A stretch of DNA of 55,072 nt. Origin: CAZNDN01 sp964571815 (GTDB lineage: Bacteria; Fibrobacterota; Chitinivibrionia; Chitinivibrionales; WJKA01). The stretch spans positions 1 through 55,072 of the forward strand of contig CAZNDN010000011.1 of the NCBI GenBank assembly GCA_964571815.1. Reading direction: 5' to 3'. A model generated the notes under the pieces. That model had not been told where the DNA came from, searched no databases, and saw only the letters and a program-made list of their open reading frames with translations. Below, one piece after another: positions 8,225 through 17,042 of this stretch. The translations under genes and the position numbers were made by a program. Each line of letters starts with the position of its first letter. The stretch's first letter is position 1.

Positions 8225-8582
8225 GCGAGTCCCTTCCCGGGTTCGTTGCGCCGCTCATCCGTTTGCTCTCCGACTTCCCCTCCTCAAGAGGCGTGCTCTC
8301 CGCGCTCTCCCGAAGCCGCTGCTCCCGGACCCGCTGCAAAATCCCGTCCTCCATAACATCGACCGACGCCGCGTCGATGTCCTCAACTACCCCCTTGTAC
8401 ACGATATCGGCAACAACGAAAACGGCAAACCACGCCGTCGCCGCGCAGCCGAATGCCTTGACAAAGGCCCGTATCAACAACGCGCTCTCGAACGGACGTG
8501 CGTAGTCGAGGCCGCAGAGAAACGCGGCGAAAAACACCAGTCCCGCCGTCAATCGCGCGCTTCTTCGAATCCAGTGTATCAT
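8217..8582 (-). CDS. Small two-helix membrane protein between flhG and fliA (121 aa)
   Basis: The family is not recognised. Two hydrophobic segments (LTAGLVFFAAFLCG and a second around CAATAWFAVFVVADIVYK) are followed by a soluble, charged C-terminus of ~60 residues that begins VVEDIDAASVDVM. The start is uncertain: the ATG at 8582 is chosen, but a TTG at 8600 would overlap the flhG stop by 3-4 bp in the coupling pattern seen elsewhere in this operon. It overlaps fliA by 8 bp. Its position between the placement ATPase and the sigma factor suggests a flagellar or polar role, which is inference. Confidence 0.6.
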   Translation of the reverse strand: MIHWIRRSARLTAGLVFFAAFLCGLDYARPFESALLIRAFVKAFGCAATAWFAVFVVADIVYKGVVEDIDAASVDVMEDGILQRVREQRLRESAESTPLEEGKSESKRMSGATNPGRDSHV

Positions 8583-8596
8583 CTCCGCATCGTCCC

Positions 8597-9466
8597 TCAA
8601 CCGGTCTTCCCGAAAAACCTGGCGAAAAATCCCTTATCGTTGCGCGGGGGCAGTCCGCACAACCGCCGCGCACATCCGTTGATCCTGCTCGAGACGATAT
8701 GCCGCGGATGCTCCGTGAGCACCAGTTTCTGGCGCCGGATCAGCCGGGGAATCTCCCTGTCAAAGGGCAGAATGCCCATGAGTCGCACGTCTCTGTGTAA
8801 AAATTGTACCACCAACGAATGAAGTTTGTCAAAGGCTTCCGCGCCCTCGTTGTCGGAAGCCGCCATGTTCACCAGGGTCCACAGCCTCATTTCCGGCGCA
8901 CCGCTCAGCACCTTGATCATCGCATACGCATCGGCCAGCGCGGTCGGCTCCGGGCTCATCACCACCAGTGCGCTGTCGGTTGCCGACGCGAAGCGGGTGG
9001 CTACCGATCCGATACCGGCGCTGGTGTCGACAACCAGGAAATCGTACCCCTCCTCCAGCGGGGCCATCTTCCGCTGAAGCGTCTCCAGTCCGGCCGAATC
9101 CATGCGCGCGAGCAGCTCGGCGCCCGACGCGCCCGGTACGATCCCGATCCCGCGCGGCCCCTCGCACACGATATCCGCCGCCGCGCACCGACCCGCCGCT
9201 ACGTCAGAGAGATTCCGTTTCGGGGCCAGGCCCAGCAGAATGTGCACGTTGGCCAGACCCAGATCGGCGTCCAGCAGCAGCACCTTCTTCCCCAGATCCG
9301 CAAGGGCCACCGAGAGCATAAGCGCCACGTTGGTCTTGCCGACCCCGCCCTTGCCGCTGGTAACCGCGATACTTCGCGTTCCGCGCGCGCCGCGCCGCAC
9401 CCTCCCCGGCATCGGCCGCGGAGCCGAAGCAACCATCTCCCGGAGGCGTCCGGCCTGATCGGTCAC
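8597..9466 (-). CDS. flhG: Flagellar number regulator, MinD-like ATPase
   Basis: The protein is 289 aa, also called YlxH or FleN. The deviant Walker A motif TSGKGGVGKTN occurs near residue 40, followed by VLLLDADLGLANVHILLGL and YDFLVVDTSAGIG. A long basic N-terminus (TDQAGRLREMVASAP) resembles the FlhF-activating helix of FlhG. The GTG at 9466 overlaps the flhF stop as GTGA and has AAAGGA upstream, so it is preferred over the GTG at 9484. FlhG limits flagellar number and stimulates FlhF GTPase. No other ATPase role is suggested. Confidence 0.93.
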   Translation of the reverse strand: MTDQAGRLREMVASAPRPMPGRVRRGARGTRSIAVTSGKGGVGKTNVALMLSVALADLGKKVLLLDADLGLANVHILLGLAPKRNLSDVAAGRCAAADIVCEGPRGIGIVPGASGAELLARMDSAGLETLQRKMAPLEEGYDFLVVDTSAGIGSVATRFASATDSALVVMSPEPTALADAYAMIKVLSGAPEMRLWTLVNMAASDNEGAEAFDKLHSLVVQFLHRDVRLMGILPFDREIPRLIRRQKLVLTEHPRHIVSSRINGCARRLCGLPPRNDKGFFARFFGKTG

Positions 9467-10635
9467 ACCGAAGTCCTTTCCCACAGACGCTGCACGAAAC
9501 GGGTCGTGTTCGCCAGTTCTATATCGTCGGGCACGCTCTGGCCGGTGGCGAAATACGACACCGGAATGCCCGTCGCTTTCACGGTATTCAAAATGTTGCC
9601 CAGCCGCGCGGTCTCGTCAAGCTTGGCGAAAAGCAGATGAGTAATTCCCAGGTCCCGATAACGCTCCGTCGTCTCCCCCAGGTCGGAATCCTTGGTCGTT
9701 GCGCTGAGCACGAGATGCGTCTGATGCGGTTTCAGCGACTCCAGCAGTTTTCGCAAGTCATCCATGTGCCGCGCGTTCTTCCGACTTCGCCCGGCCGTAT
9801 CCACAAAAACGACATCGTCGTTTTCGCACGATGCCAGAGCGCCGGCCACCTCATCGGGCCCGAACACCACATGGAGGCCGATCCTGACGATATCGGCGAA
9901 GGTCCGTATCTGCTCGATTGCCGCGATGCGATACGTGTCGGCCGTCATCAACGAGACGTTCATCTTCTTGTTCAGAGTATACAGCGCCGCAAGCTTGGCC
10001 AGCGTAGTCGTCTTCCCCGAACCCGTGGGTCCGACAAACGCCACCACCAACGGGCCGTCATCCCGCGCCGTCAGGGGGCCGCCGACGGGGAAGCCGTCGT
10101 GAAGGGCCTGTATGAATGTTCTGTCGATCGACTGCTCGCCCTCCGTGTACTTCGTACGCATGTCGGCAATCACTTCCGAGGCGATCTCCGGCTTGACTTC
10201 CGACTCGATCAGGCGCTTGTAGAGGATCGCCCAGCCCCCCGAAAACCCACCCGCCGCTTCCGTTTCACCCGAGCGAAGAACCCCCCTTACCAGATCTTTC
10301 AATTCCCGTATCTCTTCCTTCAGCTCCACCAGCTCAAGCTTGTTCCTCGTCTCCCCCCCGCCCTTCGAGGGTTCGGGTTCCTTCGGAGGGGGGCCTTTCA
10401 GGCCGGTTCGACCGTACACCCCCGGCCCCGACATCTTCAGCGGCGACACCGGCGCCGGCGAAGCCGCATCCGCGTCGATCGCCGCGGTCACCTCGATCGT
10501 GTCGGAGCCGCCCGGAGCAAAGAGCTTCTTCGGCAGCCGCCTCGTCTTCAGTATCACGGCATCGTTGCCCAGGTCCCGCTTGATCTGAAGCAGCGCCTCA
10601 CGCATGGTGCCGGCCGTGAATTTCTTTATCCTCAT
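9463..10635 (-). CDS. flhF: Flagellar placement GTPase FlhF (SRP family)
   Basis: The protein is 390 aa. The N-terminus (MRIKKFTAGTMREALLQIKRDLGNDAVILKTRR) is the typical FlhF start, then comes a basic low-conservation linker (~60-110), the N domain and the GTPase domain. The G1 motif is VAFVGPTGSGKTTTLAKL near residue 205, with FVDTAGRSRKN (G3) and FAKLDETARLGNIL (G4). FlhF directs where flagella are built, often the pole. Its stop is shared with the flhG GTG start, so the pair is translationally coupled. Confidence 0.95.
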   Translation of the reverse strand: MRIKKFTAGTMREALLQIKRDLGNDAVILKTRRLPKKLFAPGGSDTIEVTAAIDADAASPAPVSPLKMSGPGVYGRTGLKGPPPKEPEPSKGGGETRNKLELVELKEEIRELKDLVRGVLRSGETEAAGGFSGGWAILYKRLIESEVKPEIASEVIADMRTKYTEGEQSIDRTFIQALHDGFPVGGPLTARDDGPLVVAFVGPTGSGKTTTLAKLAALYTLNKKMNVSLMTADTYRIAAIEQIRTFADIVRIGLHVVFGPDEVAGALASCENDDVVFVDTAGRSRKNARHMDDLRKLLESLKPHQTHLVLSATTKDSDLGETTERYRDLGITHLLFAKLDETARLGNILNTVKATGIPVSYFATGQSVPDDIELANTTRFVQRLWERTSV

Positions 10636-10707
10636 GCCGTCTCCCTCATCACAAGAGCCGCTCCTTTCGCCCTCCGATCACCTGCTTCCGCGTCCGTGTC
10701 GCCCTGC

Positions 10708-12804
10708 TCACCGCGGGTTCTCCGCCTGCAGGGTAATCATCCCCGTCGACCGGATTTCGACTCCGGGCACGATCTCGTTGTACGAAAGTACTACCAGGTC
10801 CCGGTACGCGCTCTCCGTCAACCGCTTGAACTGCCCCCGAATTGTCGGAGAACAGATCACGATCGGCACTTCGTTCCGCTTCTGCGCCTCACCGACCCGG
10901 CCGCCCACCGCTTCCAGAATACGACCCACGTCGCCCGGCGAAAGACCGAGTCTGAACCCGGTATCGGTCTCCTGAATGCTCGACTCGAGCCGGGCTTCGA
11001 GGTTGGGATCGAGCGTGATCACCGGTATGATTCCTGATTCGTCTTTGTAAAGCTCACATATCTGTGCCGCCAGGCCGTTGCGAACATACTCCGTGAGTAT
11101 CTCGGGATTCTTGTTCTTCGCCGCCACATCGGCAAGCGTCTCCAGAATCAACACCAGGTCCCGAATCGGCACCCGCTCCCGAAGGAGGTTCTGCAGGACC
11201 TTGTGCACCTCTCCGATCGAAAGCAGGTTCGGGATCAGCTCGTTGACCACCGCGGCGTTGTTTTCCCTGGTGTTGTCCACAAGGTTCTGGACATCCTGAC
11301 GTGTCAGCAACTCGTGCGCGTGCCGCTTGATAATCTCGGTCAGGTGCGTTGCCAGCACCGCCGGAAGCTCCACGACCGTGTAGCCGGCCAACTCGGCCGT
11401 CTCACGCTGGCTCTCGGTAATCCACAACGCCGGAAGCCCGAACGCCGGCTCCACGGTTTCGATACCGCGCACCTTTCTGGTCACGTTGCCGGGATTCATG
11501 GCAAGATAACTTCCGCTCATCAACTCTCCCCGACCTACCTCGATCGTGCGTATTTTGACCCGGTACTCGTTGGGTTTGAGCTGGATGTTGTCGCGGATGC
11601 GCACGGGGGGGATGATCATTCCCATCTCACCGGCAAGCTGCCTCCTGATCATGGTAATCCGATCGAGCAGGTCCCCTCCCTGGGACCGGTCCACCAGCGG
11701 GATCAGGCCGTAGCCGATCTCCAGCTCCATGGGGTCCACGTGCAGGTAGTCTTCGATTCGCTCTTCCTGGGTCCGCGGAGCCGGCGGCGCCGCTTCGGCC
11801 TCCCGCCGGGCCCTGCGGGTTCGCGCAAAACCGGCGTAGGCAACCGCCAGTCCGGCCGTGCCCAGAAGAATGAACGGGGGCTTGGGGAATCCCGGGACAA
11901 GAGCGAACAGCAGCATGACGCCCGAGGCCACGGCCAGCACGCGCGGATTGCGGAACAACTGCCCGCCGATCTCCTCGCCCAGATTGGTCTCCGACGCCGC
12001 CCGGCTGACCAGAATACCGGCACCCGTGGAAATCATCAGGGCCGGAATCTGACTCACCAGACCGTCGCCGATAGTCAGCCGCGTATACGTATTGACCGCG
12101 GTACCGAAATCCATGCCCAGTTGCGCCACGCCAATGATGAATCCGCCGATTATGTTGACAATTGCAATGACGATACCCGCGATCGCATCACCCCGCACAA
12201 ACTTCGACGCACCGTCCATGGCCCCGTAAAAATCGGCCTCCTGCGTAATCTTCTGCCTGCGCTCACGGGCCTGGTCTTCGGTGATCAGCCCCGAATTCAG
12301 GTCCGCGTCAATCGCCATCTGTTTTCCCGGCATGGCATCCAGCGTGAATCGGGCCGCCACTTCCGCAATACGCCCGGCGCCCCGGGTGATGACGACAAAC
12401 TGAATCAGGACGATGATCACGAAGATGACGAATCCGACCACCGCGTTGCCGCGCGTAACAAACGTACCGAAAACCTCGATCACCTGTCCCGCGTCGGCCT
12501 GACTCAATATCAGGCGTGTCGTGGCTACATTGAGCGAGAGACGAAACAACGTCACCGTAAGCAGCAGCGCCGGAAACACCGAGAACTGAAGGGGTTCTGC
12601 GTTATACATGGTTGCCAGAAGAATCACCAGCGCAACGCTGAGATTCAACGTCAGCAACATGTCCATCAGGGCCGTGGGCATGGGGATGACCATGACCACC
12701 AGGATGGCCACCACGCCCAGCACGACAAGCAGGTCACGACGCTTGAGAATGCTCCGCAGAACCGGATGGTTCAGAGTGGCGCCGAGGGAGCCCGAGATGT
12801 TCAC
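10708..12804 (-). CDS. flhA: Flagellar export gate protein FlhA
   Basis: The protein is 698 aa. The GTG start has GGAGG eight bases upstream and forms a GTGA overlap with the preceding gene. The N-terminal half carries about eight membrane segments beginning LLVVLGVVAILVVMVIPMP. The FHIPEP-type loop includes ARFTLDAMPGKQMAIDADLN. The cytosolic C-terminal half (from ~residue 330) holds the chaperone-substrate docking platform, ending IVPGVEIRSTGMITLQAENPR. FlhA forms the nonameric export gate. A 52-residue upstream extension in the same frame is Arg/Gly-rich and belongs to the overlapping gene. Confidence 0.96.
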   Translation of the reverse strand: MNISGSLGATLNHPVLRSILKRRDLLVVLGVVAILVVMVIPMPTALMDMLLTLNLSVALVILLATMYNAEPLQFSVFPALLLTVTLFRLSLNVATTRLILSQADAGQVIEVFGTFVTRGNAVVGFVIFVIIVLIQFVVITRGAGRIAEVAARFTLDAMPGKQMAIDADLNSGLITEDQARERRQKITQEADFYGAMDGASKFVRGDAIAGIVIAIVNIIGGFIIGVAQLGMDFGTAVNTYTRLTIGDGLVSQIPALMISTGAGILVSRAASETNLGEEIGGQLFRNPRVLAVASGVMLLFALVPGFPKPPFILLGTAGLAVAYAGFARTRRARREAEAAPPAPRTQEERIEDYLHVDPMELEIGYGLIPLVDRSQGGDLLDRITMIRRQLAGEMGMIIPPVRIRDNIQLKPNEYRVKIRTIEVGRGELMSGSYLAMNPGNVTRKVRGIETVEPAFGLPALWITESQRETAELAGYTVVELPAVLATHLTEIIKRHAHELLTRQDVQNLVDNTRENNAAVVNELIPNLLSIGEVHKVLQNLLRERVPIRDLVLILETLADVAAKNKNPEILTEYVRNGLAAQICELYKDESGIIPVITLDPNLEARLESSIQETDTGFRLGLSPGDVGRILEAVGGRVGEAQKRNEVPIVICSPTIRGQFKRLTESAYRDLVVLSYNEIVPGVEIRSTGMITLQAENPR

Positions 12805-14861
12805 CTGGCCGCCTCCTGAACCGTTATCGCAATCCTCTGGAAAGCCATCCCCTCCTCCTCGTCGCCCACCCTCACCACGATCGTGTCCAGCGCGTTCGAT
12901 CCGGCCACGTACACCGCCGTGTCGGCGGTGGATATCGGCGTCCCGTCGGTGAAGCTCCACAAATACGATAACTCATCGACCGGCACGTCCGGGTCGCTCG
13001 CAACGACGGCAAACAGGGTTGAATCCCGCCGCACGACATTGACCCGGAAGAATGTCCTGAATCCCACGAGCGTATCCGGCCCCGCCGCGCTCTGCATGGT
13101 GATGCTGTCGATGGACGGCCTGCGGCTTACTACATTCATCAGCGCCGTTGCGGTGGTGAAATAGAAATCCTTGACGGCGGTGACGGTCAGGGTGTCGACG
13201 CCGATCGCGCCCGGCGTCTCGTACGTGATGACTGAGTCGGTACTGCCGGTGAGCGTCGAATCCCCGGCTACGTACCACTGAAGCCAAACCTTTTCCCCGT
13301 CGGCCGTATCCCGGGCGTGCACCCGAAGCGTCAAACGGTGCCCCCCGGTCACATCATACGCGACCGTATCCTCCACCGAAAAGCTCGTGTCCGAGACGTA
13401 GTCCCCTCCAAGAAAGGAGAATGTCGAGTCAACCACAACGATACTGTCGATGACCGGGGCCTTGTCCGGCACCCGGAGTATCAGCACTGCCGCGGCCGTA
13501 TCGGTACCGTCACCCGCGCGAATCACTATCGAGTCGGTGTAGAACGAATCCTTGAGGGAATAGTGCACCGCCGAGCCCTCGTCGAACCACATCCGGGCCG
13601 TATCGACCGGCTCCCAGTCGAATGTGACACTGTCGGACAAATCGCGGTCGCTCACCACGATGTCCAGCTCCAGACTGTCTCCCGGCAGTGCCTCCAGTGT
13701 CACGGTTTCCGGGTTCGCGAAGACATACGTCGAATCAGTCGATGACCGCACCACCGTGAGGCTCTCCACCTTCGGGTGAAAGTTCCCGTAGCGCAGCACG
13801 ACACTCACGCTCGCCGAATCCCCCCGCTCGTCGGTCACCACGGCATCGACCGTGTCTACCGTGATCACCGTGTCCGACGGGCGCTCCCGGCAGATGAGGC
13901 CGGGGCAGCGGTAGCTCGCCGCCAACGTACTGTCGGCGCCCGCCTCTATCACCCCGGTGGTGCCCCGAGCGCTCCACGACGCGCGCAGGTCGTGTTCGTC
14001 GGGATCGGATGCCGCAATCGCAATCTTCACCGTGTCAATGACTGCCGCGCGATGGCTCACGACACCACCATCGGCCGTCACGTACGCCGCGCCCTCAACG
14101 GTCACTGAGCGAATCTCCGGTGCGGCATTCGGCCCCAGTCCGTAGAGAATCAGTGTGCGCCGGAAATGCCCCCCGTCCCCGTCGTACGCGTGCATGCGAA
14201 CCGTATCGCCGAAAACGCCCTCCGGGGCCCGGTACAGGGCCGTGAAGCCGGTGTGGCCGCCCGCAAGCGTCGAATCATGCGTACTCTTCCACGAAACCGC
14301 GAAATTGCTGTGGTCTTCGTAGTCGCCCCCGAGGGCCTGCAGTGTGCAAAGCGTCCCGCCGGTAACCTCCACCGAGAAGGTGTCGTCAACCCCGTATTCC
14401 GGAACCAGCGTCGTGTCTCCGACCACCAGCGCGGTAATAAGCGGAGGGATGTTTTTCACAAACACAACAACCGTATTGGAGCGAAGCCGCTGGCCCGCCG
14501 TTGTCACGTAGATCGTGTCGAACATCCCTTTCACCGAATCCTCGCACAGCGTTGCTCCGTCCCAGTACAGAAGCACTTCCATTTCCGTGTATGTGCCCGC
14601 CGAGTCTTCATTGAAGTGCCCCTTGACGTATTTCGCCGTTCCCCACGTCCACTCCAGATCGTCCACGTACAGGGATTCCTCCGACTCCACAATCACCTTC
14701 ACCGGCTCGCCGCGGTACCACGCCGTATCTCTGCCCTTTTCCTCCAGGCTCAGCGTAATCGCGAAGCGCTCTTCATCGCCGCCCGTCGGTGTGGTGCACA
14801 TGATCGTTACCGCGACCGCCGCCGCGACGAGCGCACAGACTGTTGCATATCGGATTCTCAT
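12801..14861 (-). CDS. Secreted protein with five Ig/PKD-like repeats, embedded between flhB and flhA
   Basis: The protein is 686 aa with an N-terminal signal segment (CALVAAAVAVTIMC); Cys22 could be lipidated, but the lipobox is imperfect. Five repeats of 106-115 residues begin near 139, 247, 362, 468 and 581, each opening with a P-x-I-x-SI/SV-x-V pattern such as APEIRSVTV or APVIDSIVV. They carry SDPD/YLWSFTDG-like features of beta-sandwich domains. The start overlaps flhB by ATGA and the stop overlaps flhA by GTGA, so it is translationally coupled on both sides. No such protein belongs to the standard export gate. An extracytoplasmic role at the flagellar base is inferred. Confidence 0.75.
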   Translation of the reverse strand: MRIRYATVCALVAAAVAVTIMCTTPTGGDEERFAITLSLEEKGRDTAWYRGEPVKVIVESEESLYVDDLEWTWGTAKYVKGHFNEDSAGTYTEMEVLLYWDGATLCEDSVKGMFDTIYVTTAGQRLRSNTVVVFVKNIPPLITALVVGDTTLVPEYGVDDTFSVEVTGGTLCTLQALGGDYEDHSNFAVSWKSTHDSTLAGGHTGFTALYRAPEGVFGDTVRMHAYDGDGGHFRRTLILYGLGPNAAPEIRSVTVEGAAYVTADGGVVSHRAAVIDTVKIAIAASDPDEHDLRASWSARGTTGVIEAGADSTLAASYRCPGLICRERPSDTVITVDTVDAVVTDERGDSASVSVVLRYGNFHPKVESLTVVRSSTDSTYVFANPETVTLEALPGDSLELDIVVSDRDLSDSVTFDWEPVDTARMWFDEGSAVHYSLKDSFYTDSIVIRAGDGTDTAAAVLILRVPDKAPVIDSIVVVDSTFSFLGGDYVSDTSFSVEDTVAYDVTGGHRLTLRVHARDTADGEKVWLQWYVAGDSTLTGSTDSVITYETPGAIGVDTLTVTAVKDFYFTTATALMNVVSRRPSIDSITMQSAAGPDTLVGFRTFFRVNVVRRDSTLFAVVASDPDVPVDELSYLWSFTDGTPISTADTAVYVAGSNALDTIVVRVGDEEEGMAFQRIAITVQEAAR

Positions 14862-15928
14862 GCCGCCGCCTTGTTTTTCAGACGATACACGTATGCCAGG
14901 ATTTCCGCCACCGCGGTGAAAAACTCCATGGGAATCTGCTCACCCGGCTCAACTCTGTCGTACATGGCCCGCGCCAGCGGTTTGTCTTCGACAAGCGGTA
15001 TGTCGTGTTCTTCGGCTACCGCCCGGATTTTTTCCGCCACGGCCCGCTTGCCCTTGGCCAGCACCATCGGCGCATCGGATTCGACCGGTTCGTACCGAAG
15101 AGCAATCGCAAGGTAGGTCGGGTTGGTGACCACCACAGTCGCGCGCGGCACCTCCTGCATCATTCTCCGGCGCCCCATCTCCCGCTGCAAGGACCGTATG
15201 CGGGACTTGATCTGCGGGTCCCCCTCCATCTGCTTGCGCTCCTCCTTGACCTCTTCCCGCGTCATCTTCAGATTCTTCTCGTGTTCGTAGCGCTGATACG
15301 CATAATCAAGCACCGCCAGGAACAGCAGTATCAACACGATCCTGAACACGATCTTGTAAGCCACGGTCAGCATGAACACGTACACGACATTGGAAGCGGT
15401 ATCGGCAAGCCCGAGAAAATTTCTGAATTCGCCCCTGATCGTCAAGTAAGCCACCACGCCGATAATCACGATTTTCATGATGTTCTTCAGGGCCTCAACC
15501 AGCGATCGAACGGCAAACATCCGCTTCAGCCCCGACAGAGGATTGATCTTCTCCAGCCTGGGTATCAGAGGCTCACCCGTAAGCAGCAGACCCACCTGTA
15601 AGACATTGGCCAGGATGCCCAGCACAACCACCACCGCCACCAGGGGCAGCGTTATCCTGGCGACCATGGCGAAAGCTTCGGTGGCCACCGCGCGTGCCGT
15701 CTCCTCCGAGATTTCGGGCGTGGAGATCATACCGAAAAAATGCTTGAACATCCAGGCCACCCGCTCCAGCATCCATCGACCCCCGATTCGCAGCACCAGC
15801 AGCCCCCCCAGCAGAATGAGCACGGAATTGATCTCGGTGCTCTTGGCGACATTGCCCTTACGCCGGGCATCCTGCCGCCGTTTGTCGGTGGGCGGCTCGG
15901 TCCTTTCCTGAAAGGTCTCCTCAGGCAC
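14858..15928 (-). CDS. flhB: Flagellar export switch protein FlhB, with an NPTY cleavage motif
   Basis: The protein is 356 aa, a typical length. The N-terminus (ERTEPPTDKRRQDARRKGNVAKS) is the family signature, followed by four membrane segments (~30-210) and the cytosolic FlhBC domain. The autocleavage site reads VTNPTYLAIALRY, with Tyr in place of the usual His of NPTH; the DNA (AAC CCG ACC TAC) confirms this. FlhB cleavage lets the export apparatus change from rod/hook to filament substrates. Gene order fliR-flhB-(repeat protein)-flhA is otherwise normal. Confidence 0.96.
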   Translation of the reverse strand: MPEETFQERTEPPTDKRRQDARRKGNVAKSTEINSVLILLGGLLVLRIGGRWMLERVAWMFKHFFGMISTPEISEETARAVATEAFAMVARITLPLVAVVVVLGILANVLQVGLLLTGEPLIPRLEKINPLSGLKRMFAVRSLVEALKNIMKIVIIGVVAYLTIRGEFRNFLGLADTASNVVYVFMLTVAYKIVFRIVLILLFLAVLDYAYQRYEHEKNLKMTREEVKEERKQMEGDPQIKSRIRSLQREMGRRRMMQEVPRATVVVTNPTYLAIALRYEPVESDAPMVLAKGKRAVAEKIRAVAEEHDIPLVEDKPLARAMYDRVEPGEQIPMEFFTAVAEILAYVYRLKNKAAA

Positions 15929-15956
15929 GTATCAACTCCCCGTCGCGCGGCGCATC

Positions 15957-16742
15957 TCAGGCCATCAGGTACAACAGACGCCAGATATCCCGCATCAGTT
16001 GATCCACCATCTTGCGAAACACAATCGCCAGGGCCGGAAACGCCACGATCGTTGTTCCCAGACCGAGGAAAATCTTCAACGGCAATCCCACGAAAAAGAT
16101 ATTAATCTGCGGGACCGTCCGCGCAATAACCCCCATCGACAGCGACGTGAGCACCAGCGTGACAAACACCGGCGCCGCCAGTTTCACGGCCGACTCAAAC
16201 ACCCCCGCGGTCATCTCGGTCAGCACGTACGCCGTCTTCCCTCCCGGCATGTGGGCGCCGCACAGGGGAATCACTTCGAAACTCTTCTGCACGGCCAGAA
16301 GCAGGAAATAGTGACCGTTGAGAAGGAGAAAGAGTATGGTGAAAACGATGATCTTGAGCTGTCCCAGGGTCGTGACACGCGCCGACGTGAACGGGTCGAC
16401 GAGCTGCACGAACGCAAACCCCATCTGGGTATCGACAAGTCGACCGGCAAACTGCACGCCGGCGAACAACAGCGATGCGGCAAAGCCGATTACGATACCG
16501 ATGAACAGCTCCTTGATCACGGAAAACACGAACATTCCCCAGGCAAGCGGGACTTCCACCGCTCCCCTGCCCTGTACCATCGGGTAGAGCATGAACGCCA
16601 GCAGCGCCGTAACGGCCACCTTGATATGCACCGGAACATTCTGGGAGCCGAAAATCGGCAGCAGGGCGAGCATGGCGCTTACTCGCACAAACACCAGCAG
16701 ATAGATCTGCACCTGCTCCGCCGCGAACAATCCCTGCTCCAT
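15957..16742 (-). CDS. fliR: Flagellar export gate protein FliR
   Basis: The protein is 261 aa with about six membrane segments. Family features include the opening YLLVFVRVSAMLALLPIFG, the EVPLAWGMFVFSVIKELFIG segment and FAGRLVDTQMGFAFVQLVDP. FliR joins FliP and FliQ in the helical export gate inside the basal body. It starts 4 bp after fliQ and ends 28 bp before flhB, as in many flagellar operons. Confidence 0.95.
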   Translation of the reverse strand: MEQGLFAAEQVQIYLLVFVRVSAMLALLPIFGSQNVPVHIKVAVTALLAFMLYPMVQGRGAVEVPLAWGMFVFSVIKELFIGIVIGFAASLLFAGVQFAGRLVDTQMGFAFVQLVDPFTSARVTTLGQLKIIVFTILFLLLNGHYFLLLAVQKSFEVIPLCGAHMPGGKTAYVLTEMTAGVFESAVKLAAPVFVTLVLTSLSMGVIARTVPQINIFFVGLPLKIFLGLGTTIVAFPALAIVFRKMVDQLMRDIWRLLYLMA

Positions 16743-16746
16743 GATA

Positions 16747-17016
16747 TCAGCCCGCCACTCCGGGTATCAGTTCGAACAGTCGCCGCGTGTAGTCCAGAAG
16801 CTGCAGCACCATCCACGGCAGCAGGGCCAGCAGCACCCCTACCATTGCCAGAATCTTCGGAATGAACGTCAGCGTCATCTCGTGAATCTGGGTGACCGCC
16901 TGGAACACCCCGACAAACAGGCCCACGATCAAGCCCGCCGCCAGAATCGGCCCGGCCACCGTCAGCACCGCCATCAGCGCCTGCCTTCCTATGTCAACGG
17001 CAATCAACGGTTCCAT
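16747..17016 (-). CDS. fliQ: Flagellar export gate protein FliQ
   Basis: The 89-aa product has two membrane segments (ALMAVLTVAGPILAAGLIVG and LAMVGVLLALLPWMVLQLL), the usual FliQ size and layout, with the family motif FQAVTQIHEMTLTFIPK between them. The ATG at 17016 is preferred; the in-frame extension to 17085 overlaps fliP and has no matching family sequence. FliQ packs around the FliP-FliR core of the gate. Confidence 0.95.
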   Translation of the reverse strand: MEPLIAVDIGRQALMAVLTVAGPILAAGLIVGLFVGVFQAVTQIHEMTLTFIPKILAMVGVLLALLPWMVLQLLDYTRRLFELIPGVAG

Positions 17017-17042
17017 ATCCGCACCTTTCTTCCGCACCATCC

